A stretch of 64,000 nucleotides of DNA from the NCBI RefSeq assembly GCF_032452875.1, contig NC_083877.1, positions 47,789,724-47,853,723 of the forward strand. Reading direction: 5' to 3'. This document shows positions 23,011-33,239 of this stretch, in pieces. This DNA is from Bos javanicus. Lineage: Eukaryota; Chordata; Mammalia; Artiodactyla; Bovidae. The notes under the pieces were generated by a model. That model had not been told where the DNA came from, searched no databases, and saw nothing but the letters and a program-made list of their open reading frames with translations. Position 1 is the stretch's first letter, and each line of letters starts with the position of its first letter. Made by a program: the position numbers and the translations under genes.

Positions 23011-23354
23011 TTCTGGATTCTTAATTCTGCTTTACTGATCTATATGTATATTCTTATGTTAGCACTTTATGTCATATAGTTTTGATTACTGTGGCTTTGT
23101 AGGAAATTTTGAAGTTGTGAAGTGTGAGTTCTTCAACTTTGTTTTTTTAAAGGATTATTTTGGCTTTTCTGGGTCCCTTGAATTATTATATGAATTTTAG
23201 GATCAGTTTGTCACTTTGGCCAAAAAAGCCTACTGGGATATGATCAAGATGGCATTGAATTTATAGATCAATTTGGGGGCTTTACTTTTAAAAAAGGAAA
23301 GTGGTCTTGAAGTGAAGCTGTATGGTATAGAAGAAAGAATGGATGGAAGTTTCA

Positions 23355-23550
23355 AAGTCAGGTGGGCATCAGTTCATATCTGACCTCCCAGCACTGGCAA
23401 ACTCTTGATCTTGGGTAATTCAAGTCTTCTTCTTTGAGCCTCACATTCCTTATTTGTAAAGCAGATCTAAGGATACTTATTCTAAAGCTGTTTTGAGAAT
23501 TAACCAAGCTTATCTGAACAATGTATAAGAACAGTGTCTAGCAGTGTCTG
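23355..23550 (-). mobile_element. MIR SINE
   Basis: The + strand 'gatcttgggtaattcaagtc', 'ttgagcctcacattccttat' and 'gaattaaccaagcttatctg' is the reverse complement of MIR. Confidence 0.75.
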
Positions 23551-24214
23551 TTTTCTGGGGTCTTTGGAACTCACCCAACTAACAGGAGGGAAAGTATCAG
23601 ATCATAAAAATGTAAGGGCTGGGAAGGACCTCAGTGATTAATGCATATTGAAACGTCTTTGTCTGTGACCTTAATCTTTCCTTTGCCCCTAGAATACTTT
23701 TCTCCCTATAGCGCTGACAAAATTCTGTTCCCTCTGATGGCCTAGTTGGAAGTAATCTTCTCTTTTTTGAAAGTACCCAGCAGTTTTTCTTCTCTGACAG
23801 TATCTAATTCTGTTTGCCTATTTTCTCTGGATTTGTGTATGAGTCTTGGCTCCACTTTTAAATTGTAAGCCTATAAAGGCAGGATTGGTCATGCCCTCCT
23901 TAACAGATCAGTGTGGCAGGGTGGGATGAAGCATGGCCCTGTTCATGGTCAGACAGTGTGGGTGTCTATGTGTGTATGTGTGTGGGGGTATCATTCCCTC
24001 CACACCTCTCTTCACCCTTCCCAAGCATACACATAAGCCCCCTCATGCTCGTCAAGGCTCTGCTGACAGTGAAGTGTTTAAGGACAGATGAGTTGACTTG
24101 AAGACCTTTGAAAGGGTACTGAGATTTCTTCTACCCTGGGGTGTGGGCGCTTCCTTCGTCACCCACACTCGGCTCAACTGGGAGGCGACTGACATCCTCT
24201 CCTCATTGATCATT
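23551..24214. other. Non-genic spacer
   Basis: No repeat or exon recognised. A short TG-rich stretch lies near 23958-23982. Confidence 0.4.
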
Positions 24215-24345
24215 ACTTTTAGCTTTGCCAATTTGATAGGTGAAAAATAATATCATGTCCTAATTTGTATTTCTTTCATTGCTCCTGCAGTTGAATTTTT
24301 AAATATGTTTATTAGCTATTTGTAATTCTTTTTTGGTTACCTTTT
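24215..24345 (-). mobile_element. Old L1M fragment
   Basis: 'tttgccaatttgataggtga', 'aatttgtatttctttcattg' and 'atgtttattagctatttgta' match the antisense 3' region of old L1. Confidence 0.7.
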
Positions 24346-24467
24346 CTACCTGAAGTATTTCAACTTTTGGATTTGTACTGCTAAGGAGTAGACTGGGATT
24401 AGCAGGAGATGCAGTTTAACAACCTTTTGCGGGCCAGTCAGTCAAAAGTTTGAAACTGACTCATTCT

Positions 24468-24536
24468 GGGGTGTGTGGGGGGTTGTGTGTGAGGTATAGG
24501 GTATGTCTGGGGGGTTGTGTGTTTGTAGGGTGGGGA
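24468..24536 (+). repeat. G/T-rich low-complexity tract
   Basis: Alternating TG runs with G3-G6 tracts, including two copies of GGGGGGTTGTGTGT. It has several G-tracts within 70 bases, so G-quadruplex formation on the + strand is possible. Confidence 0.7.
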
Positions 24537-25488
24537 CACAGCCTCAGAGAACTGAGGACTCACTTCTGATATCAGTCTGTGGCACTCTTAGTTATGAGAG
24601 AACGATTCTGCCATGTGGTCCTTATTAAATGCAAATTTTAGCATCATAGCCCTCTGTGTAGAGCTCCAACTGAGATCTGTTTCTCTTAATTCTTTTATTT
24701 CAGCCTCCTTGCTGACTTCAGATGCTGGTGACTCTGTCAAAGCGTCTCTTCTGTGCACACAGGCTTCTGATCACTGCCCTTAGAAAAATAGAATGGAACA
24801 TTACAGGCCCCCATTGGGGTGAAAAATTGCTTTTCTGTATCTGTTGCCAGTTGTCAGTTAATTACCTAAATGTTGGATGAAGGCTAGAAGTGGGGCAGGC
24901 TGGAGGCAGAAAGGGAGGGGCAGTTTCTGTGCTCCCTGGCCACATGGAGGGGTCCTGATGCCTGGAGTGGGCTGTTGGAGCAGGAGGATCACAGGAAGGT
25001 CCAGACAGGCTGTCCTGGTGAGGCCCTGGGAAGTTGAGGGCAGAGACATCAGTGCCCTGTAAGGCTCAGAACCCAAGAGAAAGATCTTGTGGATGGCTTC
25101 ATGGAGCAGGGGATGTTTGGGTTAAAAGTGGGGGGGCAAGGGATGATGATGCTTTGTGTGGAGGGACTAGCAGGGAAAAGACCTGGGGCCATGAGAGCCC
25201 CACTTCCCCTGTGGGAAGTGGCAAGTGATGGAGACCAGCTAGGGCTCCAGGGCTCTAGGTGTGGATGGTGGGAATGAATGGTGGGGATGGACCCGGAGCG
25301 CCTGGAGGAGGCTTGTAGGTGGCGGAGATATCAGGTAGGACAGCCTCAGGGCTCTCAGGAGGCAGAATCTGCCACATTCACTGAGGGGCTGCGAGATGAA
25401 GTGACAAGGCCTTGTAGGGCCAACTCTGACTTCTGGGTGGATGGTGTTGCCAGGAACAGAGGTGGGGGTATCAGTAATGACTTCAGAA
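24537..25488. other. Non-genic, single-copy-like stretch
   Basis: Purine-rich in 24870-25480. Short open frames on + (25034-25520) are explained by composition. No exon or repeat was recognised. Confidence 0.4.
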
Positions 25489-26484
25489 TCAGTTCAGTTC
25501 AGTTGCTCAGTCGTGTCTGACTCTTTGCGACCCCATGAACTGCAGCACACCAGGCTTCGCTGTCTATCACCAACTCCCAGAGTTCACCCAAACTTATGTC
25601 CATTGAGTTGGTCATGCCATCCAACTATATCATCCTCTCTTGTCCCCTTCTCTTCCTGCCCTCAATCTTTCCCAGCATCAGGGTCTTTTTAAATGAGTCA
25701 GCTCTTTGCATCAAGTGGCCAAAGTATTGGAGTTTCAGCTTCAACATCAGTCCTTCCAGTGAACACCCAGGACTGATCCTTAGGATGGATTGGTTGGATC
25801 TCCTTGCAGTCCAAGGGACTCTCAAGAGTCTTCTCCAACACCACAGTTCAAAAGCATCAATTCTTCGGCATTCAGCCTTCTTCACAGTCCAACTCTCACA
25901 TCCATACATGACCACAGGAAAAACCATAGCCTTGACTAGATGAACCTTTGTTGGCAAAGTAATGTCTCTGCTTTTGAATATGCTGTCTATGTTGGTCATA
26001 AATTCCCTTCCAAGGAGTAAGCATGTTTTAATTTCATGGCTGTAGTCACCATCTGCAGTGATTTTGGAGCTCAAAATAAATAAATAAATAAAGTCAGCCA
26101 CTGTTTCCACTGTTTTCCCATCTATTTCCCATGAAGTGATGGGCCCAGATGCCATGATCTTCGTTTTCTGAATGTTGAGCTTTAAGCCAACTTTTTCACT
26201 CTCCTCTTTCACTTTCATCAAGAGGCTTTTTAGTTCTTCTTCACTTTCTGCCATAAGGATGGTGTCATCTGCGTACCTGAGGTTATTGATATTTCTCCTA
26301 GCAATCTTGACTCCAGCTTGTGTTTCCTCCAGCTCAGCATTTCTCATGATGTACTCTGCATACATATAAGTTAAATAAGCAGGGTGACAATATACAGCCT
26401 TGACGTACTCCTTTTCCTATTTGGAACCAGTCTGTTGTTTCATGTCCAGTTCTAACTGTTGCTTTCTGACCTGCATACAGGTTT
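25489..26484 (-). mobile_element. BovB LINE, 5'-truncated, ~1 kb
   Basis: Reads from the BovB 3' end ('agttcagttgctcagtcgtg' on +) back to 'cctgcatacaggtttatt'. It is truncated within the reverse transcriptase domain, upstream of YADD. A (TAAA)4-like expansion at 26076-26091 lies inside it. Confidence 0.95.
25625..26365 (-). pseudogene. BovB ORF2 reverse transcriptase remnant, C-terminal half
   Basis: The longest open frame in the window (246 codons, -). It starts in the fingers/palm region (MYAEYIMRNAELEETQAG), keeps the catalytic LRYADDTILMAES box near residue 30-40, and runs through the thumb and C-terminal region (VVMYGCESWTVKKAE, FELWCWRRLLRVPWTARRS). Upstream domains (endonuclease, RT motifs 0-B) are lost by 5' truncation. 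Insertion of a microsatellite adds residues near FIYLFILSSKI, and the C-terminal end is frameshifted after KRRGQERMI. Not expected to give an active enzyme. Confidence 0.9.
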
Positions 26485-26749
26485 ATTCGAAATGGAACAT
26501 GTTAAAATGTGGAAATTGAGGTGGGAGTTTGGGGAACATCAGGGTTTGTGGGCAGAACAAGGAGCATCTGTGAAAGAGATCAGGGTGAGAGGAAACTCTG
26601 TCCAGGTCAGTTTCTTGGAGGCCCATAAAGGAGGAGGTACTTCTAGAAGGCAGGCACCAGTGATAGTGTCAGTTGCTAAAAGAGTTTAGATCAATATTTA
26701 GATGGATTGGACAGAGACACATTTGGCCAAGGGCATGGGCTTTAGGTGG
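26485..26749. other. Non-genic spacer
   Basis: No repeat or exon recognised. Confidence 0.35.
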
Positions 26750-26985
26750 AGATGAACTGGGGTTCAAAATTTTGTTCCAGTACCTAGTATTTCTAGGGTC
26801 TTAGAGATATAATACTAAGCCTGAGTCTTAGCTTCTGCATCTGTAGAATGGGGAGATGATAGTAGTAGCCAAGGTAGGACTGTTGCAAGAATTAAGTGAA
26901 CTGCAGGTGAGGTAGTAGGTGCAGATCCTGGAACACTGAGCAGACAATAAATATTACTCATTGTAGTTATGATAGGTAAAAGTGG
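26750..26985 (-). mobile_element. MIR SINE
   Basis: The + strand 'cctgagtcttagcttctgca', 'tgtagaatggggagatgata', 'ggactgttgcaagaattaag' and 'gagcagacaataaatattac' is the reverse complement of MIR. Confidence 0.8.
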
Positions 26986-27052
26986 TAACAATGTCTACTT
27001 ACAAAACTGTGCTAAGAATTACATGAGAACGTGCATGAACGCGGACTTCCCA

Positions 27053-27268
27053 GGTAGCGCTAGCAGTAAAGAATCCCCCTGGCAATGTAGGTAGGTGTCA
27101 GAGACACAAGTTCGATCCCTGGATTGGGAGGATCCCCTGGAGGAGGGCATGGCAACCTACTCCAGTATTCTTGCATGGATAATTCCCCTGGACAGAGGAG
27201 CCTGGCGGGCTACAGTCCATGGAGTCACATAGAGTTGGACTTGACTGAAGTGACTTAGCATGCATGCA
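27053..27268 (+). mobile_element. Bov-tA SINE
   Basis: Head 'ggacttcccaggtagcgcta', then 'gatcccctggaggagggcat', 'gaggagcctggcgggctaca' and 'gaagtgacttagcatgcatg'. Full length. Confidence 0.95.
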
Positions 27269-27484
27269 TGGTTGCTGTCTCTTGTCTAGTCCGTGATGTT
27301 TGGGTGTGATACTGTGATTTGTAATAAGAAATGTATATATATTTGGTCTCTGTGGCCTTTGCACGCACGAATCTCTCCAAACCCCTAGAATTGTCTGTGA
27401 TGAGGCCCATAAAGGCATCTTTTGTTATGTTAATGAGGTGACTTTTGGAAAGCATCTAAGAATGGGGGCTGGTAGCTGGGAGAA

Positions 27485-28291
27485 CCAAACTTGTGATTAC
27501 AGGGCTTGAACTTTCAGTGCCCCACCGCCCACCCCGTGAGCCCACCCCCAACCTCTGGGGAGGGTAAATGGACTGGAGATTGAGTTCCATTGCCAAGGCC
27601 AGAGATTTAATCAATTGTTGCTATGTAATGAAGCCTCCATAAAACCTCCCAAAGATGGAGTTTAGAGTGGTGTGCCTGGAGGGGGCATGGAAACTCTGTG
27701 ACCCTTCCTGATACCCTGCCCCATGCATCTCTTCCATCTGGTTGTTCCTGAGTTATATCCTTTTAGAATAAACCAGTAATCTAGTAAGTAAAGTATCTCT
27801 TTGAGTTCTTTGAGCTGCTCTTACAAATTAATCAAACCCAAGGAGGGGGTCATTGGAACCCTTGACTAGACTGAAAGTCTTTCAGAAATATAGGTGACAA
27901 CCTGGACTTGACATTGGTGTCTGAAGTAGGGTGGGGGCAGTTGGGTTAGGACTGAGCCCTTCACCTGTGGGATCTAATCCCATCTCCAGGGAGGGAGACA
28001 GTGTCAGAACTGAGTTGAATTATAGGACTCCCAGGAGGTGGGGAGGCTTTACCAGGGACTCGGCAGTAAGAACCCGCCTGCAGTGCAGGAGCCGCAGATG
28101 AGTGTTTGATCCCTGAATGGGGAAGATCCCTTGGAGGCGGGCGTGGCAACCCACTCTAGTATTCTTACCTGGAGAATCCCATGGACAGATCTCTATGGGG
28201 TCACATAAAGCCAGACACGACTGAAGCAACTGAGCATGGATGCACACAGCTGGTGGGGAGCATTGTTTGGATGTGTGGGAACTTCCACCCC

Positions 28292-28300
<9 letters not shown>
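27485..28300 (+). mobile_element. Old endogenous retrovirus LTR, interrupted by a SINE
   Basis: LTR phrases in order: 'gctatgtaatgaagcctcca', 'catctcttccatctggttgt', 'cctgagttatatccttttag' and 'aataaaccagtaatctagta' (AATAAA polyadenylation motif near 27767), then 'aattaatcaaacccaaggag', 'gacaacctggacttgacatt' and 'tgagttgaattataggactc'. The U5-side end resumes after the Bov-tA ('gctggtggggag', 'gtgtgggaac'). No gag, pol or env sequence is attached, so it is a solo LTR or fragment. I cannot name the family securely. Confidence 0.8.
28037..28260 (+). mobile_element. Bov-tA SINE with target duplication inside an LTR
   Basis: The SINE body 28046-28251 is flanked by direct repeats GGTGGGGAG at 28037-28045 and 28252-28260. 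The body has 'gatcccttggaggcgggcgt' and 'gacacgactgaagcaactga'; it lacks the end of the usual 'gacagaggagcctgg' segment. Confidence 0.93.

Positions 28301-28332
<32 letters not shown>
28298..28332. repeat. (CA)n microsatellite
   Basis: An uninterrupted AC dinucleotide tract of about 17 units at the end of the old LTR. Confidence 0.98.
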
Positions 28333-28334
<2 letters not shown>

Positions 28335-29349
28335 TGTAATTGAGCGTAGACATCTTCATGGGGATGAGAGCTGCCAGGGGAAGGTATCAGCTAGGACCAG
28401 GCCAGGAGGAGTATAGTGTAGGTCTGAGAGAAGGCCTGGTGTCTGGACCAAGGCTGGGAGTAGTAGATTCAAGTTCAGTGCTCTAGGGGTCTGTTCTGAG
28501 AGGTCCTAAAGGTGATAATATTAAGTGGGAATCTTTTTTTTTTTTTTTTGAGAGTCTGACAAAATCCAAACAAGGCTAGGCAACAGGGTGAGGGGAGTGA
28601 GCCTTTGGGGCAGACTTGGGCAATGTGGGCACAAATGCTGTGTTCCTGCTTTGTGGACGCTGTAGCTGAGTTCTCTGTGGGGACTTGAGCTGGCCCCACC
28701 TTGAGGTGCACAGGCAGGAGAGCTGGGGACTATTTGCAGATGATGCTCACTCATGGGTAGGGCTCCATGTGTTCCCAGGTCTGGCTCTCACTGGCCCAGG
28801 ACCAAGGCCTGGAGAACTGAGCTTATAGGTGACTGGGTACATCTTGGTCATCTGGAGATCATTTGTTATGAACTCACTGACCCTGTGAAAATGTCTAGAC
28901 TGGGACTTGAAGTCAAGACGGTGTTGGGAGTTCATGCTTGAAAGTTCCCTTGATGTCAAACACATTGCAATGTGGGATGAAATATTTAAGAAGAACTCAA
29001 ACATAGCCACATTCAATAAGGTGAGCACCTCTGTGAGCCAGAAGCAACACATTAGACTTACTGGGCTCCTGGGCTTGGGAATAGGTAGAGGGGGCTTGTA
29101 GTACACCTGCTGTGAGATGACAGGGACCAGAAGTTTTAGACTCATGACTGGGAACTAGACCTGAGCTCAATGGGTGAAACTGAAGTGCTCACTGCCAACT
29201 CTTCAGAAAGGACTAGAAGAAACTAGTTACTGCTTGGAGCTGCAGGATGTTGCAGAGCCGAATGCCTGGGTAGAGGGAAGAAGCTGAGGAAGCCGTACCA
29301 TCAGGACCTCAGGAGCTACTCCTGGCCCAGTGACTAGATCTGTGATACC
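28333..29349. other. Non-genic, single-copy-like stretch
   Basis: There is a T17 run near 28533-28549. Antisense open frames of up to 132 codons (28747-29145) lack splice context and recognisable domains. Confidence 0.4.
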
Positions 29350-30085
29350 CCTAGAATCACCTTGGAAACGGAATCCTGAGCCACCATTACCACAGCTGAC
29401 TCTGGGCTAGGAGAGCTAGGAGGGGAACTGATCAACTTCCAGACAGGGAGGGATGAGAGGAGACTGAGGGATGATGGGAGGGAAACGTTCCAAATGAACC
29501 TACCCACAGAAGTCCCAGAGCCCATGAAGTAAACTAATGTCGAGAAAGACAGCCAAAAGCTCAAAAATCAGCAGAATTCACTCCCATTGAAACTGAATAG
29601 AGCAACATGAAAATTACTTTAAAATGAGTATGTTTGAGATCCTTGAAGATATAAAGGAAGGAAGAACACCTAAACAGCAGGAAATCATGAACCAAAAACA
29701 GGCAGGTAGAAATCAAGAACAGGTGTATGTGAAAACGAACAAATTAGGGACTGGAAGTGAAAAACCAAGCAATTGGAATAAAGATATATTCAGGGGACAA
29801 GATCGACCCTGGAGTGGATGTGCCCAAGAGAGCATCAGTGATTTGGGAGGTAACACTGAGGTGGTCGCCTGAATGTGGCGCCTAGACAAAGAGGTGGAAT
29901 CTGGAAAGAGACGTGGAGGAGACAGAGTTTCCAACAGATGGGCTTCCAGAGATGGGGAACTGAAGGAATAGGAGAAGAGCAGTTTTCAAAAAAAAAAATA
30001 ATAGCTCAGAAAATTCTGCAATTGAAAAAAGATACAAATCCTCAAATAAGAAGCACATACTAAACACTGAACAAAAGCGTGTCTG
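29350..30085 (+). mobile_element. Old L1M/HAL1-type 5' region (tentative)
   Basis: 'gttccaaatgaacctaccca', 'caaaaaaaaaaataatagct' and 'cagaaaattctgcaattgaa' followed by 'aaaagatacaaatcctcaaa' resemble the 5' UTR/ORF1-side sequence of old L1 (ttttccagaattgatgaaag then acacaaatcctcagattc). Diverged, no coding frame. Confidence 0.55.
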
Positions 30086-30184
30086 GCACAGGACTCTGCA
30101 CACAAGCGGTAGCTGCACAGTAGATATTAGTTCCCTTCCTTTCCCTGTCACTCCTTCCTCTTGTCCTTCCTGGTTTCTTTCCAG

Positions 30185-30480
30185 AAACCATTACTGACCA
30201 TCTGGTATGAGCTTGACACCATGCTGGACTCTGGACACACGAAGGTACAACACGTCCCCCCCTAACAAAGAGCTGAGAATTTGGTAGGGAATACAGACAT
30301 GTCAGCAAGTATTTGCAACTGAGTTAACAGGGTCCTTGACAGAGATCTGTTTAGAATCTGGAAGATACAGAAAGGAAGGAAAGGTGTGTTTGTGTGTACG
30401 GTTTGATAGAGTAAGTGATACTTCCAGAGTGTCATGGGAGGGATGAGCAAAGGAGAGGGGACAGCATAAACAAAGGCACA
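30185..30480 (+). repeat. Old interspersed repeat, family not named
   Basis: 'gaccatctggtatgagcttg', 'aaagagctgagaatttggta', 'gggaatacagacatgtcagc' and 'gacagcataaacaaaggcac' follow a common old mammalian repeat (cactgtgctagg ... acaaagagctcacagtctag ... acagcatgtgcaaagg). 58100-58335 carries the same order. Confidence 0.5.
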
Positions 30481-31434
30481 GAAGCTCATGCTTTTGCACC
30501 TGAGGGAACTGCAAGCAGCTTCCTGTGGCTGGAGTGTGGGGTTTGAGGGGTATGTGTGTATCTTCCCTTGATTGGCTCCATGTATCACAAACTCCCCAAC
30601 AGTAGGCTCTGTGGGGCCAGTGCCTTTCCAGATCCATGAACAGCTGACCTTTAAAAAAAAGAGTCTTGCTGACCCACCTGCAGAGGTACAGAGCTGTCTT
30701 CATGGATGCATTTTATTGACACATTCTGGAGAACAGAGGTTCGATGCCCTCCACAGATGCTCTGTGGAGCTCATATTCAGGCCCTTCTCAAACCCAAATC
30801 CCCTTAGAGGAAGAGCTCCGACAGCCCAGGGAGGTGTTGCTGATTCCTTGGAGAGGGGCTGATCCACCTCCATGGGTCCCTGGCTGATTCACTAGGGGAG
30901 AGTTTCTCAGCTTCTCTGTTCTTTCATCTGTCACCGGGGGATGACTTCCGTGTTTCACAGACGTGTCGTTAGCAGGAGCAGTGGCAACACCCTTTGATAT
31001 ATGGAGATGAAAGATGCTGGATTAATTCAAAGCTTTATTTGTTGTTTTTCACTATTATTACTAGTTAAACTGCTGAACACACTTTTGACAGTCTTGTCAG
31101 AAGCTCTCCCATATGGCCTCTCCCTGGAAGAGTAAACACTGCCTTCAGAGGCATGACTACTGTGTTTTTTTTCCCCTTTCTTGGCAGTGAAAAATGACTT
31201 CAAATCACAGTGTTTAGGATGATGATATTTTTGATGTACTCTATCTTCTTTCAAGCTCTTACTCTACTCTGTACTCCTGTGTAAAAATCAAAGGACAAAA
31301 GAAGATTTAGGAGCCGGCCTTGCCTTGGCCTCCAGAGCCACCTAGGGGTCAGCGTGAGGAGGCTGTCTGTTGGTGGATGATGGGGAGGAGTGGGCACTCA
31401 GAAACAAAGATTTCACAGGGGTTGAGTTTCATGG
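30481..31434. other. Non-genic, single-copy-like stretch
   Basis: No repeat recognised. On the - strand at 31027-31266 there is a lysine/serine-rich open frame whose stop overlaps an AATAAA. Confidence 0.4.
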
Positions 31435-31495
31435 AGGCTTCCCTGGTGACTCAGATGGTAAAGAATCTGCCTGGAATGCAGGAGACCCAGGCAAG
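31435..31495 (+). mobile_element. Bov-tA head fragment
   Basis: 'ggcttccctggtgactcaga' to 'ggaatgcaggagacccaggc'. Only the tRNA-like head is present; the 3' body is missing, unlike the usual 5' truncation. Confidence 0.85.
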
Positions 31496-32157
31496 AGAAG
31501 GGCTGTACCCTCATACAGGGGCCGCATGAGACACCTCTGAACAGGATCTGCCTTCTTCCCTAGATCACAAGCTCCTTGAGAGCCTGGATTTCGTGTAACC
31601 ATCTGTCTTTTGGGTGGAAAAGAATTCTTTGGAAGTAATGAAGTGTAAGCTTTGGTAATCCTTCATCTCAGATCTCATCCAAGGCCCTAGGAGAAGCCCT
31701 AACAACACGTTCACATGTTTTTGTAAAATTTGTAAAACTAAGACATTTTAACAGCCATTGGTTAAAACCAGTCTCTTTCCATTTAACTTCTCTATTACAC
31801 TTCCCTTTGTGTCCAGGGAGCCTGGGGTGGCCATGAACACACTGGGGATTTTGCTAATGGAAAGTTGTCTGGAAATATGCCAGTCTGACTGCAATTTGTA
31901 AAAATAATTTGGAATATGGCAATAAACAAGTAAGCATTTACAGATTCCAGATTTGGGCCTATAAGAAACATATCTTCTTTTGTCTTCATTTATTAAAGAG
32001 TTATGAGAAAATTCAGATGAAGATTAATAGACTGCGAAATGAATGCAAAAAGATATATAATTATATCAAAAAAATTCTCTACTTCCTGATGTTAGAATAT
32101 GCAACGCAAAAAAAAAAAAATCCAGATTCTATTAAAAGGATATCTGTAAGAGAAAGA
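31496..32157. other. AT-rich non-genic stretch
   Basis: No confident repeat. There is an A13 run near 32109. Confidence 0.4.
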
Positions 32158-32252
32158 GATACATTTTTGAGTTTAATGACACTTAGGTCCATATAATTCT
32201 TGTCTGTAGCTCTCCCGGGCATTGTAGACAGTTTAAGTGTTCTTGGCCTCTG
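32158..32252 (-). mobile_element. MER5A-like hAT remnant, first part
   Basis: 'gtttaatgacacttaggtcc', 'cccgggcattgtagacagtt' and 'gttcttggcctct' match the reverse complement of MER5A. The element continues after the Bov-tA. Confidence 0.65.
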
Positions 32253-32470
32253 TGTGTTTATGTGTGCTCACTTGCTACAGTCGTGTCCAACTCTCTGTGA
32301 CCCTATGGACGGCAGCCCACCCGCCTCCTCTGTCCATGGAATTGTCCAGGCAAGAATGCTAGAGTGGGCTGCCATACCCTCCTCTAGGGGATCTTCCTGA
32401 CCCAGGGATCGAACCTGTGTCTCCTACATTGCAAACAAATTCTTTACCTGCTGAGCCATCAAAGAAGCCC
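32253..32470 (-). mobile_element. Bov-tA SINE
   Basis: The + strand runs from 'tgctcacttgctacagtcgt' to 'gctgagccatcaaagaagcc', the inverted full-length Bov-tA. It splits the MER5A-like element; the diverged flanks tcttggcctct and ccttggtcgct may be the target duplication. Confidence 0.95.
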
Positions 32471-32588
32471 ATCCTTGGTCGCTACTCACTAGATATTAGT
32501 GTCACTTCCCTGGTTGTGATAACCTAAAATTTCTCCAAACATTGCCACATGTGCCCTGGGGCAAAATAGCTCCTTTTGAGAACCACAG
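32471..32588 (-). mobile_element. MER5A-like hAT remnant, second part
   Basis: 'ctactcactagatattagtg', 'ttccctggttgtgataacct', 'tctccaaacattgccacatg' and 'ctggggcaaaatagctcctt' then 'ttgagaaccac'. This is the reverse complement of the MER5A start (gtggttctcaacc). Confidence 0.85.
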
Positions 32589-33239
32589 ACATAACTGCAC
32601 TGAAGGGGGTTTGAGAAGAAAGGAGCTGACTTAAGTACTTTTGGAAGTCTGTGTTTTTGACTTGATACTGTAAAGCTAAAGACAGAAAGTATTGCTCATA
32701 CACATGGGATTTTCCCATGGAGATTTGGGTTAGCAATTCTGAAAGTGCTTTCTGTGTACACTAGGGTACAAATAAGTAAAAGTATTGTCGAGAACAAGAG
32801 CTTTCTTACTGTAAGAGGAAGAAGTTAAAAGGGAGGAAAGTATAGATTGAATACTGTGGTATCTGGATTGAATTCAGAAAATTATTAGTAACTCTTAGTG
32901 TGTATATAACATACACATACACATGTAAATACACAGATGCACAAATATAGATGTGTGTGCACACAAGGGTTAATGTACATGCATTTAATTTTCTTCTGTG
33001 GCGCATGAAAAGGGCCTGGAAGCAGAGCAGTGACATCCCAGAAGCAATGAGCAAACCTGCTTTCCACATCGTGATAAACACTGCTCCATAGAAAGGAGTC
33101 AGAGTTCCTTGGAGAAGTGGCAGATTCCAGAGCAGGCTTAGGGAACAGACAAGATGAGCCTATAACAAAAAGTATGGAAGTCCACCCCCAACCCCCAAAA
33201 AAGGGGGAATATGTTGAAGAGCACAGAAGTCACTCTCAA
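32589..33239. other. Non-genic spacer
   Basis: No repeat recognised. An alternating TG/AC-rich patch lies at 32895-32970. Confidence 0.4.

Larger units (their letters stand above)
20195..23285 (-). mobile_element. Old mammalian L1 (L1M), host of four later insertions
   Basis: Antisense L1 phrases run in order across 3 kb: 'cagctttattgagatataac', 'ggaatcatatgataggtagg', 'tattccactgtgtggatata', 'ttttgaggaactgccagact', 'agccatttgtatatcttctt', 'ggcacctttgtcaagaatca', 'actgatctatatgtatattc' and 'gatggcattgaatttataga'. The host is 3' UTR plus the C-terminal half of ORF2, with many frame breaks. Younger elements interrupt it at 20750-20839, 21053-21550, 22031-22244 and 22358-23010. Confidence 0.9.

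Noticed and set aside
25625..26365. 246-codon reverse transcriptase frame as a host gene
   Set aside because: It is a 5'-truncated BovB ORF2 with an internal microsatellite and a frameshifted end, not a domesticated gene.
28298..28332. Repeated units as a CRISPR array
   Set aside because: The repeats are a (CA)n microsatellite and dispersed mammalian SINEs; this is a eukaryotic genome with no spacer-repeat pattern.
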